Source: Paenibacillus peoriae (GTDB taxonomy: Bacteria; Bacillota; Bacilli; Paenibacillales; Paenibacillaceae). Taken from it: a stretch of DNA of 64,000 nucleotides. This document shows, one piece after another, positions 17,202 through 26,090 of the stretch. Each line of letters opens with the position of its first letter. Position 1 is the stretch's first letter. Below the pieces are notes generated by a model, which was given only the letters and a program-made list of their open reading frames with translations, was not told the DNA's origin and made no database searches. Location: assembly GCF_022531965.1 (NCBI RefSeq), contig NZ_CP092831.1:4659001-4723000 (forward strand). The letters run 5' to 3'. Position numbers and translations under genes: made by a program.

Positions 17202-19269
17202 CCTTCATCGCTTCAGATTGGCTCCTGATGGGAGCCTCTTTGTCGTTTCTGGACACAAATTGATAGCTGCCATTAGGCAAAAGCTGGCGCGCCTTCACAT
17301 TATCCCTTAACGATAAATGCAGAATATCTGCCAGCATTTCTTTGATCCCGTCATCATAAATCGGGCACATCAGTTCAATTCGGCGGGTCAAATTGCGCGT
17401 CATCCAATCCGCACTGGACAGAAATAACTCGGATTTCCCTCCATTTTCAAAATAAAACAATCTGGAATGCTCCAGAAAGCGGTCTACAATACTGATGACA
17501 CGTATATTCTCGCTGAATCCTTCCACACCGGGACGCAAACAGCAGACCCCTCTGATGATAAGATCAATCTTCACACCTGCTTGGGAAGCCGCATATAGTT
17601 CATCGATCATCTCCTGATTGGATAAGGAGTTGATCTTGGCAATAATCCGGGCGGGCTTACCTGCCAATGCTTGCTCTGCTTCCCTACGGATGAGTTCAAA
17701 CAGCTTGTTCTTCATTCCCGTTGGAGCCACCGTAAAAGCTTGCAAAGTCTTGAGCGCAGAGAATCCCGTGATTTCATTAAACAGTTCGGAGGCATCCTCA
17801 CCAAGTACTGGATCCGACGTAAACAATCCGATATCCGTATACACACGCGCCGTGCTTTCATTATAATTGCCTGTACCTACATGCACATATCGTTTGAGTG
17901 CGTTGCGCTCATGGCGTATGACAAGAATGATTTTGGCGTGCGTCTTCAAGCCAACCAACCCATACACTACGTGACAGCCTGCTTTTTCAAGCGTACGCGC
18001 CCAGGCAATATTACGTTCCTCGTCAAAACGGGCTTTCAGCTCCACCACCACTGTTACCTGCTTGCCCGATTCGGCCGCACGTGCCAATGCCGGAATCAGC
18101 TTCGATTCCCCGTTGACACGGTACAGGGTCATTTTGATTGCCATCACATCCGGGTCCTCTGATGCCTCAATGATAAAATCAGTTACCGCATCGAATGATT
18201 CATACGGATGATACACGAGCACGTCCCGTTTGCGAAGTACGTTGAAAATATCCTCCTGCGGGGGCAGTTCTTCCGGATACAGTGGTTTGATTGCCGGGAA
18301 TTTCAAATGCGAATACCCTTCCAAATGATCGGCAAAAGACGATAAAAATGTCAGATCCAACGGCCCGTCCACCTCAAAAACATGGTCGAACAGCTTGAAT
18401 TCGCGTTGAAGCTCCATCAGGGCATAGGGATGAATCCCTTTTTCTACTTCCAGTCTTACTGGCGCGCCCCGTCGTCTTCGACGCAGCTCTTTTTCAATCT
18501 CTTCGAGCAAATCTTCGATTTCTTCTTCATTAATGGATAAATCGGAGTTACGTGTCACACGAAAAGCATGAACGGCCTCTGGGATATACCCAGTGAACAG
18601 CGTTTGGATATGATGCTTGATCAGTTCCTCAATTAAAATAAATGATTTCTTCTTGCTATTGGAACGTAACGGCACTGTAACCACACGTGGAATATTCGAA
18701 GGCACCTGCACAATGGCAAAAAGCGGTTTATCCTCCTCCGTATCCCCCGGACGTCTCAAAACGACCGCTAAATATACGTATTTATTGTGAACGAGTGGAA
18801 AAGGACGGCTCTGATCGACCGCCATCGGCGTGAGCACCGGAAATATAATTTCATGAAAATATGCATCCAGCGACTTGCGCTGTGTCGTATTTAAGTCTTC
18901 ATATTCGAGCAGTAAAAGACCTTTTTTCGTCAAGAGGCGAGAAATATCACGATAGGTCCGGTATTGTTCCGATACCATCGAGACAGTACGCTTGATCAGG
19001 CGTTTGTACAAACCGGAGGGGGTATATCCCGTAAAATCCTTTTGCATAAAACCCGCCTTGATTTTCTCGCGCGTCTCTGCAACACGAACAGCCATAAACT
19101 CATCCAAATTGCTAGATACAATCGCCAAAAATTTGGCTCTCTCCAGCAACGGTGTATCTGCATCCTGAGCTTCCTGAAGCACACGGCGATTAAATTCAAT
19201 CCAGCTTAAATCTCGGTTAAAGTAACGTTCTGACCCGGCTTTATCCTTATTCTGACTCTCTATCAACAT
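17161..19269 (-). CDS. ppk: Polyphosphate kinase (PPK1)
   Basis: 702 residues. Makes long-chain polyphosphate from ATP by a phospho-histidine route. Domains: N-terminal helical domain (FNRDLSWIEFNRRVLQEA), head domain, and two phospholipase-D-like catalytic domains with DVLVYHPYESFDAVTDFI, IALARA-like ESKLIPALARAAESGKQV, the first catalytic His region LKTHAKIILV, HVGTGNYNESTARVYTDIGLFT, and the second His near VDRFLEHSRLFYF. Length is normal. Convergent with ppx, so synthesis and degradation genes share a 3' overlap. A Pho box lies upstream, suggesting induction by phosphate starvation. Confidence 0.96.
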   Translation of the reverse strand: MLIESQNKDKAGSERYFNRDLSWIEFNRRVLQEAQDADTPLLERAKFLAIVSSNLDEFMAVRVAETREKIKAGFMQKDFTGYTPSGLYKRLIKRTVSMVSEQYRTYRDISRLLTKKGLLLLEYEDLNTTQRKSLDAYFHEIIFPVLTPMAVDQSRPFPLVHNKYVYLAVVLRRPGDTEEDKPLFAIVQVPSNIPRVVTVPLRSNSKKKSFILIEELIKHHIQTLFTGYIPEAVHAFRVTRNSDLSINEEEIEDLLEEIEKELRRRRRGAPVRLEVEKGIHPYALMELQREFKLFDHVFEVDGPLDLTFLSSFADHLEGYSHLKFPAIKPLYPEELPPQEDIFNVLRKRDVLVYHPYESFDAVTDFIIEASEDPDVMAIKMTLYRVNGESKLIPALARAAESGKQVTVVVELKARFDEERNIAWARTLEKAGCHVVYGLVGLKTHAKIILVIRHERNALKRYVHVGTGNYNESTARVYTDIGLFTSDPVLGEDASELFNEITGFSALKTLQAFTVAPTGMKNKLFELIRREAEQALAGKPARIIAKINSLSNQEMIDELYAASQAGVKIDLIIRGVCCLRPGVEGFSENIRVISIVDRFLEHSRLFYFENGGKSELFLSSADWMTRNLTRRIELMCPIYDDGIKEMLADILHLSLRDNVKARQLLPNGSYQFVSRNDKEAPIRSQSEAMKVRNWKKVEWTTTM

Positions 19270-19344
19270 ATGGCCTCCATCAATTCATGCAGTATAGTTA
19301 CCCTTTATTGTACTATTAGATGAAACGCACTAGCATCACAGTAG

Positions 19345-19372
19345 TGTAAACGCAATGTAAAATGTGTGTAAA
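19345..19372 (-). promoter_or_regulatory. PhoP-binding (Pho) box upstream of ppk; 19270-19576 gap
   Basis: On the minus strand three TTTACA hexamers occur at 19372-19367, 19361-19356 and 19350-19345, each separated by exactly five bases (11-base period). This fits the Bacillus PhoP consensus TT(A/C/T)ACA-N5 repeated. Possible -10 elements toward ppk are TACAAT (19312-19307) and TATACT further down. The rest of the 307-base gap has no convincing gene; the ORF on its minus strand has no family signature. Confidence 0.7.
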
Positions 19373-19576
19373 CACAAACTGGATATTTGAAAAGGTCATT
19401 CGGATGCTTTACAAAAATAGCATTAAGCGGTACAGTGTTTACGTCTGTTTCATAGAGTAGATTGAAGAACCGTTTCTTTTTCAGTTGTTTATGTTCGTTA
19501 TGATGTGTAGTAACCACTTAGAAGCCACATTCAATTGCTGATTTTCAAATGGCATGATATAGGGAGGATTTACGTT

Positions 19577-19822
19577 ATGGAACCCAAGAAAACGCCACGC
19601 GTACTGCAAAAAAACATCGAATTTTTCACCGCAGCGCTGTCTCAACACCTCGTTACGGTCTGGCAAGAGGACCCTACAGGTGTATACTGTGAGATTGGCT
19701 GTGGATATATCGAGTTATTCAGTAGCGAGATGATTCGGGTGCGCAATCAAGATGGAACCCCAAGCCATTATGACCGCAATATTACCATGTTTCAGCTAAT
19801 CACAAAGGATCAGCCGATATAA
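19577..19822 (+). CDS. Small hypothetical protein
   Basis: 81 residues from ATG 19577, with AGGGAGG about nine bases upstream. Soluble, with no membrane segment and two Cys (VYCEIGCGYIELF). The sequence pattern (long helix EFFTAALSQHLVTVWQ, then beta-rich VYCEIGCGYIELFSSEMIRV) suggests a compact alpha/beta domain. I do not recognise the family. A terminator follows, so it is probably a single-gene unit. Confidence 0.65.
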   Translation: MEPKKTPRVLQKNIEFFTAALSQHLVTVWQEDPTGVYCEIGCGYIELFSSEMIRVRNQDGTPSHYDRNITMFQLITKDQPI

Positions 19823-19917
19823 TTATTATATGCTATGCCTGCGCTGTTCTTCCAGATTAGAATTGCTTTATGTTTACAACTACCGATTTTCATATCTGCT
19901 GAATCTTGCAGTTTTTC

Positions 19918-19943
19918 AAAAAGCGCCTCAGAGCGCTTTTTTT
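19918..19943 (+). terminator. Terminator downstream of the 81-residue ORF
   Basis: Arms AAAAGCGC and GCGCTTTT around a six-base loop, ending in a run of seven T (19937-19943). Confidence 0.75.
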
Positions 19944-20022
19944 GTCGACCTTTTTTGAACATCGTTTCGAAAAGCAGTATGATAAGGGAGCATATTACCT
20001 AAATTTAAAGGGGAATCAACCG

Positions 20023-20685
20023 ATGGAGCATACAACATCAGATGAGCGCATCCTGGTTATGACCGCGGTTGAAGGCGAACGGGAAGCTGTACTGCGGGGC
20101 CTGAAAGGCGACACCCGTTTTGTGGTCGAGCTAGCTGGCGTGGGCGCACCGTCCGCGGCGGCTTCAACCGCGCTAGCACTGGCGGCGGCTGGTGACTACC
20201 GTCTGGTCATCAGCGCCGGAATTGGTGGCGGCTTCGCGGAGGTCGCTGCATTGGAGAGCGTCGTTGTTGCTGACGCGATCATTGCCGCCGACCTGGGGGC
20301 CGAGACGGCAGAGGGCTTCAGCAGCGTGGACGAGCTAGGGTTCGGCTCAAGCAAAATTGCCGTGAACGTTGCCACCGCGCAGCGATTGGTTCAGACGTTG
20401 CGTGCCGCCGGACAGACGGCTGTCGCGGGGCCGATCCTGACCGTCTCTACGGCCACCGGTACGGCGGCAACAGCGGAACGGCTGGCCAAACGCGTTCCTG
20501 GAGCTGCTGCCGAAGCGATGGAAGGCTACGGCGTGGCCGTGGCGGCAAATAGGCTAGAACTGCCGACGATGGAAATCCGCACGATTTCCAATGCTGTCGG
20601 TCCACGTGACCGTGCAGCCTGGCGAATCAAAGAGGCTTTGCAAGCATTGGAAGCCGCATTTTCTACATTAACGGAGGTTATATAG
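20023..20685 (+). CDS. mqnB: Futalosine hydrolase
   Basis: 220 residues from ATG 20023, with AAAGGGG upstream. A nucleoside-phosphorylase-like hydrolase that removes hypoxanthine from futalosine in the alternative menaquinone pathway. Seen: ILVMTAVEGEREAV at the N-terminus, LAGVGAPSAAASTALALA and RLVISAGIGGGF (the purine-binding region), and AEAMEGYGVAVAANRLELPTMEIRTISN, the family signature with the catalytic Glu. mqnD starts on the base after its stop codon. The gene is visibly more GC-rich and Ala-rich than its neighbours, with many GCG/GCC codons, possibly a different history or local drift. A direct aminofutalosine nucleosidase role cannot be excluded. Confidence 0.92.
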   Translation: MEHTTSDERILVMTAVEGEREAVLRGLKGDTRFVVELAGVGAPSAAASTALALAAAGDYRLVISAGIGGGFAEVAALESVVVADAIIAADLGAETAEGFSSVDELGFGSSKIAVNVATAQRLVQTLRAAGQTAVAGPILTVSTATGTAATAERLAKRVPGAAAEAMEGYGVAVAANRLELPTMEIRTISNAVGPRDRAAWRIKEALQALEAAFSTLTEVI

Positions 20686-21543
20686 ATGCAAATTGCTTTT
20701 TCACCTTGTCCCAACGACACTTTTGTCTTCCATGCCCTGGCGCATGGTTTGATTCCGGGCGCACCCGCGCTGGACATTACATTCGCCGATATCGACATCA
20801 CCAACAATCTGGCGATCACACCAGACGGACTGGATATCATGAAAATTTCGTATGCTGCACTCCCTTGGGTACTGGATGAATATGCCCTGCTGCCTTGTGG
20901 GGGCGCACTGGGCCGGGGTTGTGGGCCACTCGTGCTGACCAAGGAAGGTTCCACCGTCAAAGGCCCGGAAGCCCTGTCCGGCAAGCGTGTAGCCGTTCCG
21001 AGTGAACGTTCCACTGCCTATCTGCTGTTCCGCCTGTGGGCGGCCAAGCATGTGCCTGGGGGTGTCGGCGAGATCGTCGTGATGCCGTTCGACCAAATTA
21101 TGCCTGCTGTCCGTGACGGGAAGATAGATGCCGGACTAGTTATTCATGAAGCACGGTTCACGTATCCGTCCTACGGGCTTAGTAAGCAAGTCGATCTGGG
21201 GAACTGGTGGGAAGAAGATACAGGACTGCCGATCCCGCTCGGAGCTATTATTGCCCGCCGTACGCTGGATCTAGATGCGATCACAAACTGGATACGCGCC
21301 TCTGTCGAATACGCTTGGCAGCATCCCGAAGCTTCGCGTGAATATGTATTGTCTCATGCGCAGGAGCTTTCACCTGATGTCGCCCAATCGCATATCGACC
21401 TGTACGTTAACGATTTTACCGCCAATCTGGGCGACAGTGGATATGCCGCCATCGAAGCTTTGCTCGGTCGTGCCGCGCAGGAAGGGCTGGTACCTTCGTT
21501 TGATTTAGCCCAACTGCGCCCTACATCCACAACAATACGTTAA
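20686..21543 (+). CDS. mqnD: 1,4-dihydroxy-6-naphthoate synthase
   Basis: 285 residues. Converts cyclic dehypoxanthinyl futalosine to 1,4-dihydroxy-6-naphthoate, the ring precursor of menaquinone in the futalosine route. Periplasmic-binding-protein-like fold without a signal peptide. N-terminal signature SPCPNDTFVFHALAHGLI, then the substrate-site stretches DIMKISYAALPWV, LPCGGALGRGCGPLV and GLVIHEARFTYPSYGLSKQVDLGNWWEE, all characteristic of MqnD. It starts immediately after the mqnB stop (GGAGG is inside the end of mqnB), so the two are coupled. mqnA and mqnC are not in this window. Confidence 0.95.
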   Translation: MQIAFSPCPNDTFVFHALAHGLIPGAPALDITFADIDITNNLAITPDGLDIMKISYAALPWVLDEYALLPCGGALGRGCGPLVLTKEGSTVKGPEALSGKRVAVPSERSTAYLLFRLWAAKHVPGGVGEIVVMPFDQIMPAVRDGKIDAGLVIHEARFTYPSYGLSKQVDLGNWWEEDTGLPIPLGAIIARRTLDLDAITNWIRASVEYAWQHPEASREYVLSHAQELSPDVAQSHIDLYVNDFTANLGDSGYAAIEALLGRAAQEGLVPSFDLAQLRPTSTTIR

Positions 21544-21600
21544 AAGGGAGAGACATGCCTTGCATGTTTTCCTACTGAATAGAGTAGTTTAAACATATAA

Positions 21601-21654
21601 AACCTCCCGAACGAGCACATGACCTAGCCATGCGCCCCATTCGGGAGGTTTTAT
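21601..21654. terminator. Bidirectional terminator between mqnD and the hypothetical gene
   Basis: Arms AACCTCCCGA (21601-21610) and TCGGGAGGTT (21641-21650) form a perfect ten-base stem, with short T tracts on both sides. Confidence 0.75.
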
Positions 21655-21699
21655 CATTTCATATGGCGAATCTTCATTCGACTCGCTTGATCCCTATAC

Positions 21700-22020
21700 T
21701 TAGTTCTGTTCCTGCTCCACAACCTCGGTCTTAAATACGTTATCCAGTTTGGTACCCAATCTTTTGACCAGCGGCACCTTGATATCCCGGCTCAGCTCCT
21801 TGAAAAAAGCGTCCATGTCACAATTAATCTTATCCAACACGACCTTCACGGTACCCTCCTCCAAGATCTGCTCATTCAGATCCTCCGGTACGGTAACCGA
21901 GATATCATACTTCTTGCTTAACGTTTTAATGTAGCGGGTAAAGATTTCGATAAGCTCCTCATTGTTGAACTTCTCAACTGCAACTTGCCCTTTGTTGGTA
22001 AATTTCAAATTCACTCTCAC
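21700..22020 (-). CDS. Hypothetical soluble protein
   Basis: 106 residues if it starts at the GTG at 22020, preferred because AAAGGGG lies ten bases upstream, while the longer ATG-initiated frame (22050) has no ribosome binding site. Charged, rich in Lys, Glu and Asp, with no membrane segment. Segments FNNEELIEIFTRYIKTLSKKYDISVTV and KVVLDKINCDMDAFFKELS look helical. I do not recognise the family. Confidence 0.65.
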   Translation of the reverse strand: MRVNLKFTNKGQVAVEKFNNEELIEIFTRYIKTLSKKYDISVTVPEDLNEQILEEGTVKVVLDKINCDMDAFFKELSRDIKVPLVKRLGTKLDNVFKTEVVEQEQN

Positions 22021-22272
22021 GTTAGCATTTCCCCTTTTCCTTTTGACCATTTATTTTGGATAAACGTTGAACCTTTCAGAGGCTCTTCAAAGAAAGGGCC
22101 TTACCGGTCGTTTTAGACTCTTGTCCTTTGATATACTAAGTATAACACATTAAGGCCGTTTTCATTTCCCAACTTGTCGTTTTATGATAAAAAATGATAA
22201 AATTTGCGCATTTTCAGCATAAATTCTTTCTTTTCATGCCAATCATTAGGAATATCCCCTACACAAATACAC

Positions 22273-22305
22273 AAAAAAACGCCTATCTCGCAAAAGAAAG
22301 ACGTT
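22273..22305 (-). terminator. Possible terminator of the 96-residue ORF
   Basis: On the minus strand AACGTCT and AGGCGTT (with a G-T pair) flank a loop of about 18 bases and lead into seven T. Confidence 0.45.
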
Positions 22306-22333
22306 TCCGTATAGATGCCTAAGTGGTATGCAT

Positions 22334-22624
22334 TTACAGAGGTTTCGTACATTCCCAACCATGTGAACGATACTCACGCACAGCGTCTCGTATATCCTCA
22401 ATATCATCAGAATGCAGCAAAACGGCAGGTAGAATAACCCAATATTCATTCTCCGCTAGATCAATAAATACGTCCTCGACATCGTAATATTGCATATCGC
22501 CAAATGCCGTGTCTCTGATCTTCTGTCCAACTAAAGGTGTAAACGGAGAATCAAATGTTTTCATCACCTTCGTATATTCCTTCACGCCCGTTGCCGAGAT
22601 TTGCTGTGAAATAATGACGCTCAA
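22334..22624 (-). CDS. Small hypothetical protein
   Basis: 96 residues, beginning at TTG with GGGAGG eight bases upstream. Soluble and acidic. The pattern YYDVEDVFIDLAENEYWVILP suggests a small beta-rich domain, followed by a helix (DDIEDIRDAVREYRSHGW). Possibly regulates or binds a small ligand, but nothing in the sequence shows this and the family is not recognised. Likely transcribed alone. Confidence 0.6.
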   Translation of the reverse strand: MSVIISQQISATGVKEYTKVMKTFDSPFTPLVGQKIRDTAFGDMQYYDVEDVFIDLAENEYWVILPAVLLHSDDIEDIRDAVREYRSHGWECTKPL

Positions 22625-22729
22625 TGCTGTTACCTCCCTGACCTAATAATGCTCATTATACCCTTCTCTCAGACCCTCTACAAAACCTTGCGTAAAAAAA
22701 ATCATAAAAATCAATACATTAGGTTCCCC

Positions 22730-23344
22730 CTATTGCTGACCGGTGAGTTTAAAAGTGCCGCCTTCCCGCTTCCCAAGCGGATAATTTTGAACCGTCATTT
22801 CCACCCTCGTATTCTTATCCCATACCGGAAGCTTGTCAGATGTACCGTACTCTTTCATAGCTATGTTTATGACTTCCTCCGCCTTCTTCGTCAATACAGC
22901 TGAGGACATATTATATTTACCATAACCTTGATAAGCACCGCCAAAACCAAGATTAGGTTGATTGTTCACATTCAGTAGCACACCCTTCAACGTGCCATCC
23001 TCTGTTACATCAAAAGTCACTTTTTCCAATACAAAATCATCGGTAACGACAGATGTCTGCTCTAACATATGCGTTATGCCTGACAGGTTAGCTGTTAATC
23101 TAACTCGTCCCAGTAGCGCCTCTGTATCGTTGTGTTGCTTCGTTAACGCTTGTGTTGTTTTATTTAGTGAAGCGTTCGCACTAGTTAAAGTATTGACCTT
23201 CGTATTCAGATTATAATTCCACACCGCCAAGGCTATACATCCTAGTACAGCTACTCCTGAAATGACTGTTGCTACAACTGCGAGCTTACGAACAGAATGT
23301 GCTTGCGGCTCCACAGACTGAGCATGACTGCTTAATTCTCCCAT
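22730..23344 (-). CDS. Hypothetical single-pass membrane protein with coiled coil
   Basis: 204 residues. A cytoplasmic head of about 20 residues, one membrane helix (about 20-42, VVATVISGVAVLGCIALAVW), then a predicted coiled coil (LNTKVNTLTSANASLNKTTQALTKQHNDTEALLGRV) and an outer domain with beta-strand character (DDFVLEKVTFDVTEDGTLKGVLLNV). Topology suggests an extracytoplasmic sensor or scaffold. No family recognised. GAGAGGAAG precedes the ATG. Confidence 0.7.
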   Translation of the reverse strand: MGELSSHAQSVEPQAHSVRKLAVVATVISGVAVLGCIALAVWNYNLNTKVNTLTSANASLNKTTQALTKQHNDTEALLGRVRLTANLSGITHMLEQTSVVTDDFVLEKVTFDVTEDGTLKGVLLNVNNQPNLGFGGAYQGYGKYNMSSAVLTKKAEEVINIAMKEYGTSDKLPVWDKNTRVEMTVQNYPLGKREGGTFKLTGQQ

Positions 23345-23428
23345 ACCAAACTTCCTCTCTACTTATATAGTCATATTTTACTATTCCCTTCTCTGATAAT
23401 CTAGTATATTTTTCCTAATTCCATATTT

Positions 23429-24358
23429 CTATGCATTTGTACAGGAATTCGTTTCATCAGCCCTGGAGTTTCGGTTCTTTCGTTTTCTAGGAGATGCTGT
23501 ATTTACCAGATACACACTGCCTGCAATCAGCACCAGCCCCACAACAAACGTCAAAGTAAGCGATTCCTTGAGCATTACCATACTAAAGACTGTGGACAAC
23601 ACCGGAATCATAAACGTATATGAGCCGACGGTTCCTGCATCTCCATTGTCGATCAGTTTAAAATAAATTATCCAGCCCATCGCAATCACGAATATCGAAA
23701 TAAACAATAGAATTGCGATAAAGGAGGTCGTCCAGTGAATATCGCTCCATTTCTCGGTCGTAAATCCAATCCCATTGAGTATAATCCCTCCCAAAATGAG
23801 CTGCATCGTCACCGCCCAAATGGAGTCCAGTTGCTGACTTTTTTTCTTCATATAAATCGTTCCGAGCGCCCAGCACAATCCTGAAGCTAGCCCCAACACA
23901 ATACCCAGTACCGATAAATGCCCTGCCATTCCACCAGAGCTAATCACGATCACCCCGCCAAAACCCAGTACCAGTCCAATGACCTTCAGGGGAAACATGC
24001 GCTCCCCTAACCACATCCAGGAGAATAATCCCAACAGGATCGGCTGAAGGAATACTAAAGTGGAAAATAACCCAGCAGGCAAATAACGCAGCCCTACCGT
24101 CTGCAAGCCATAGTAGCCTGCAATATTAAATATGGACAGCACAAGATAAGTCCACGCATTCTGTCTAAAACGCAAGGTTTCCCGGTGACGTATAGCGAAC
24201 AATAGCAGAATCACACCACCCAGCAGGGTACGGATTCCTGAAAAAAATATCGGCGGCGTATCTGGCAAAGCCAGCTTGGTCAACGGCCAGTTGATCCCCC
24301 ATACCATCACTAATATCAAGACAAGCCACAACGTAGCTTTAGGTGTTAATTTTTTCAT
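23429..24358 (-). CDS. EamA/DMT superfamily transporter
   Basis: 309 residues from the ATG at 24358, chosen over an upstream Met (24394) because AAGGGAGAG is correctly placed only for the inner start. Ten predicted membrane helices in two EamA repeats (first from LWLVLILVMVWGINWPLTKLA, second from LSVLGIVLGLASGLCWALGTIYMKKK), with a basic C-terminal tail. Drug/metabolite transporters of this type often export amino acids or related compounds, and the substrate cannot be read from sequence. Divergent from a LysR gene that probably controls it. Confidence 0.88.
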   Translation of the reverse strand: MKKLTPKATLWLVLILVMVWGINWPLTKLALPDTPPIFFSGIRTLLGGVILLLFAIRHRETLRFRQNAWTYLVLSIFNIAGYYGLQTVGLRYLPAGLFSTLVFLQPILLGLFSWMWLGERMFPLKVIGLVLGFGGVIVISSGGMAGHLSVLGIVLGLASGLCWALGTIYMKKKSQQLDSIWAVTMQLILGGIILNGIGFTTEKWSDIHWTTSFIAILLFISIFVIAMGWIIYFKLIDNGDAGTVGSYTFMIPVLSTVFSMVMLKESLTLTFVVGLVLIAGSVYLVNTASPRKRKNRNSRADETNSCTNA

Positions 24359-24422
24359 AGATGTCTTCTCTCCCTTAGATTTTTCATCGCTCATTGCTAC
24401 CGACTAAAATCTGAATAGCCGT

Positions 24423-24452
24423 TTGCAAAGTTTTGCTTTACTAGCGTATACT
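24423..24452 (+). promoter_or_regulatory. Probable promoter of the lysR-type gene
   Basis: TTGCAA (24423-24428), 18-base spacer, TATACT (24447-24452). It lies in the short region shared with the divergent EamA gene, where a LysR protein would be expected to bind. I see no clean T-N11-A palindrome. Confidence 0.45.
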
Positions 24453-24507
24453 GTGGTCACTAATAAATAAAATGAATGTTTTCAATAAGGGAGATAACTT
24501 TTCACTT

Positions 24508-25386
24508 ATGACCATTACTCAGATTATGATCTTCGTTCGTGTAGCTGAAACGCTAAACTTCACCCAAACTGCCCATGAGCTGCATATGACGCAGCCCGCG
24601 GTCAGCCATGCCATCGCCAGCATCGAAAACGAGCTGGGTGTCCAGCTATTGCTGCGCGACCGAAAAAAAGGAGTGCTGCTGACAAATATCGGGCACAAGG
24701 TACTGCTGCAATTCCGTATGATGCTGCAAAGCATGGAAAAGGTACAGCAGCAGGTGGCTGCTGAAAAAGGTCTAGACGTGGGCACGATCACGATCGGTGC
24801 CTTTCCTTCTGCCTCAGCCTATTTTCTGCCCCCGATTATTCATCATATTCGTCAGCATTATCCGAACCTTGTTTTCGATCTACATGAAGGCTCCACGAAT
24901 GAAGTCAAGGAGTGGGTGCATACCAGAGAAATCGAAGTCGGTATCATCCTGTTACCAGACCCTCAGGTAGATATCATCCCATTATGTCAGGATGACATGG
25001 TTATTCTCCTGCCAGACGGTCACCCTCTACAATCGCACAATAAAATTGCCATCCGTGACTTGAATGAGCAGGATATGATCTTTTGTAAAGGTGGACATGA
25101 GGTCGCCATTATGGAAGGTTTTGAACGCGAACAAAGTCAGTTGCAGGCACAATTCATTACTCACAATGTCAGCACCTTGGTCAGCATGGTTCGACAAGGA
25201 CTGGGTATGGGCATTGTTTCTTCACTCGCCTTGTCCACGTTCCCCCATGATCTGACCGTCAAGGAGACTTCACCTCTGATCACACGTCAAATCGGTATCG
25301 CTGTACCATCCCTGCACAATGCTTCTCTGGCTGTACAGTTATTTGTGCGTACTGCGCAGGAGCTGTTTACGGATATGAAGCAGTAG
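24508..25386 (+). CDS. LysR family transcriptional regulator
   Basis: 292 residues with start MTITQIMIFVRVAETLNFTQ at 24508; the upstream Met (24472) is only about 13 bases from the predicted transcription start and has no ribosome binding site. N-terminal winged helix with TAHELHMTQPAVSHAIASIENELGVQLLLRD (about 18-48), then a two-lobed effector domain (VGTITIGAFPSASAYFLPPII). It probably regulates the divergent EamA transporter in response to a small molecule. CysB/CbbR-like subtype cannot be set from sequence alone. Confidence 0.92.
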   Translation: MTITQIMIFVRVAETLNFTQTAHELHMTQPAVSHAIASIENELGVQLLLRDRKKGVLLTNIGHKVLLQFRMMLQSMEKVQQQVAAEKGLDVGTITIGAFPSASAYFLPPIIHHIRQHYPNLVFDLHEGSTNEVKEWVHTREIEVGIILLPDPQVDIIPLCQDDMVILLPDGHPLQSHNKIAIRDLNEQDMIFCKGGHEVAIMEGFEREQSQLQAQFITHNVSTLVSMVRQGLGMGIVSSLALSTFPHDLTVKETSPLITRQIGIAVPSLHNASLAVQLFVRTAQELFTDMKQ

Positions 25387-25422
25387 AAGCATTGGATTAT
25401 GAACATAAGGAGGTCTATTCAT

Positions 25423-25458
25423 ATGCAGAGAAATCAAATCATTCGACCAAATAGCTAA
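25423..25458 (+). other. Orphan 11-codon ORF behind a perfect ribosome binding site
   Basis: AAGGAGG (25407-25413) is followed nine bases later by ATG and then a frame for MQRNQIIRPNS and stop. It may be the severed 5' end of a gene, perhaps of the decayed DUF421 gene that follows, rather than a functional peptide. Confidence 0.35.
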
Positions 25459-25466
25459 ATTTCTAA

Positions 25467-26069
25467 CCTATAAGCTTATACATCACATATAATACATTAA
25501 TTGCTAATTTTGCATTTAACCAAAAAATAGAAGTTGTCCACCTATTAATAGCCCTGTCTGTTTTTACAATTACTTCTTATGTTTTATCCAAGTTTTTTTT
25601 GAAATTCAGAAACTTTAAGATGTGGACAGAGGGAGCACCCACCGTTCTCATAGAAGGAGGGTTCATTCTCGAAGATAACCTAAAAAAAAATAATATGACA
25701 TTGGATTCTTTAAACCAACAACTTCGCCAGAAAGAAATTTTTAATATAGAAGAAGTGCAGTACGCCCTCCTTGAGATTAACGGAAAACTATCTGTTCAAA
25801 AGAAAAAGGAACTGCAAGCCGTGACATTAAAAGACCTGCAGTTGAATGCAGGTAATGCCACACAGTTCCCAATTGAGCTTGTAATCGACGGACAGCTTTT
25901 GCATGGCAATTTAAACTCCAATCATATTCCCGAATCATGGCTGCTGTCTCAACTGAAGGCCCGCGACAAAAAGTTAGAGGACGTATTCTATGCCGTTAAA
26001 GTCAGCAACGGCTAGCTCTATCTGGATGAATATAAGGATAAAATCCAGCAACCCATTGATGTAGAATAG
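25467..26069 (+). pseudogene. DUF421 (YetF-like) membrane protein, 5'-truncated and interrupted
   Basis: The longest intact frame (25599-26015) matches only the cytoplasmic DUF421 domain: GAPTVLIEGGFILEDNLKKN, then LNQQLRQKEIFNIEEVQYALLEINGKLSV and VFYAVKVSNG. The same frame is open back to 25467 and encodes part of a membrane helix (VVHLLIALSVFTITSYVLSK), but the first two helices and the start codon are missing. Forward, an in-frame TAG at 26013-26015 falls inside the expected ending: after it the frame continues LYLDEYKDKIQQPIDVE and stops at 26069, as intact relatives do. A single AAG to TAG change would explain the break. Both defects indicate decay. The fragment could still be translated from TTG 25599, but that start lacks a good ribosome binding site. 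Confidence 0.8.
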
Positions 26070-26090
26070 TATTGACTTTGGGTCAAAAAA

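Noticed and set aside
19305..19517. 70-residue ORF upstream of ppk
   Set aside because: No binding site, overlaps the Pho box and promoter region, no recognisable protein features.
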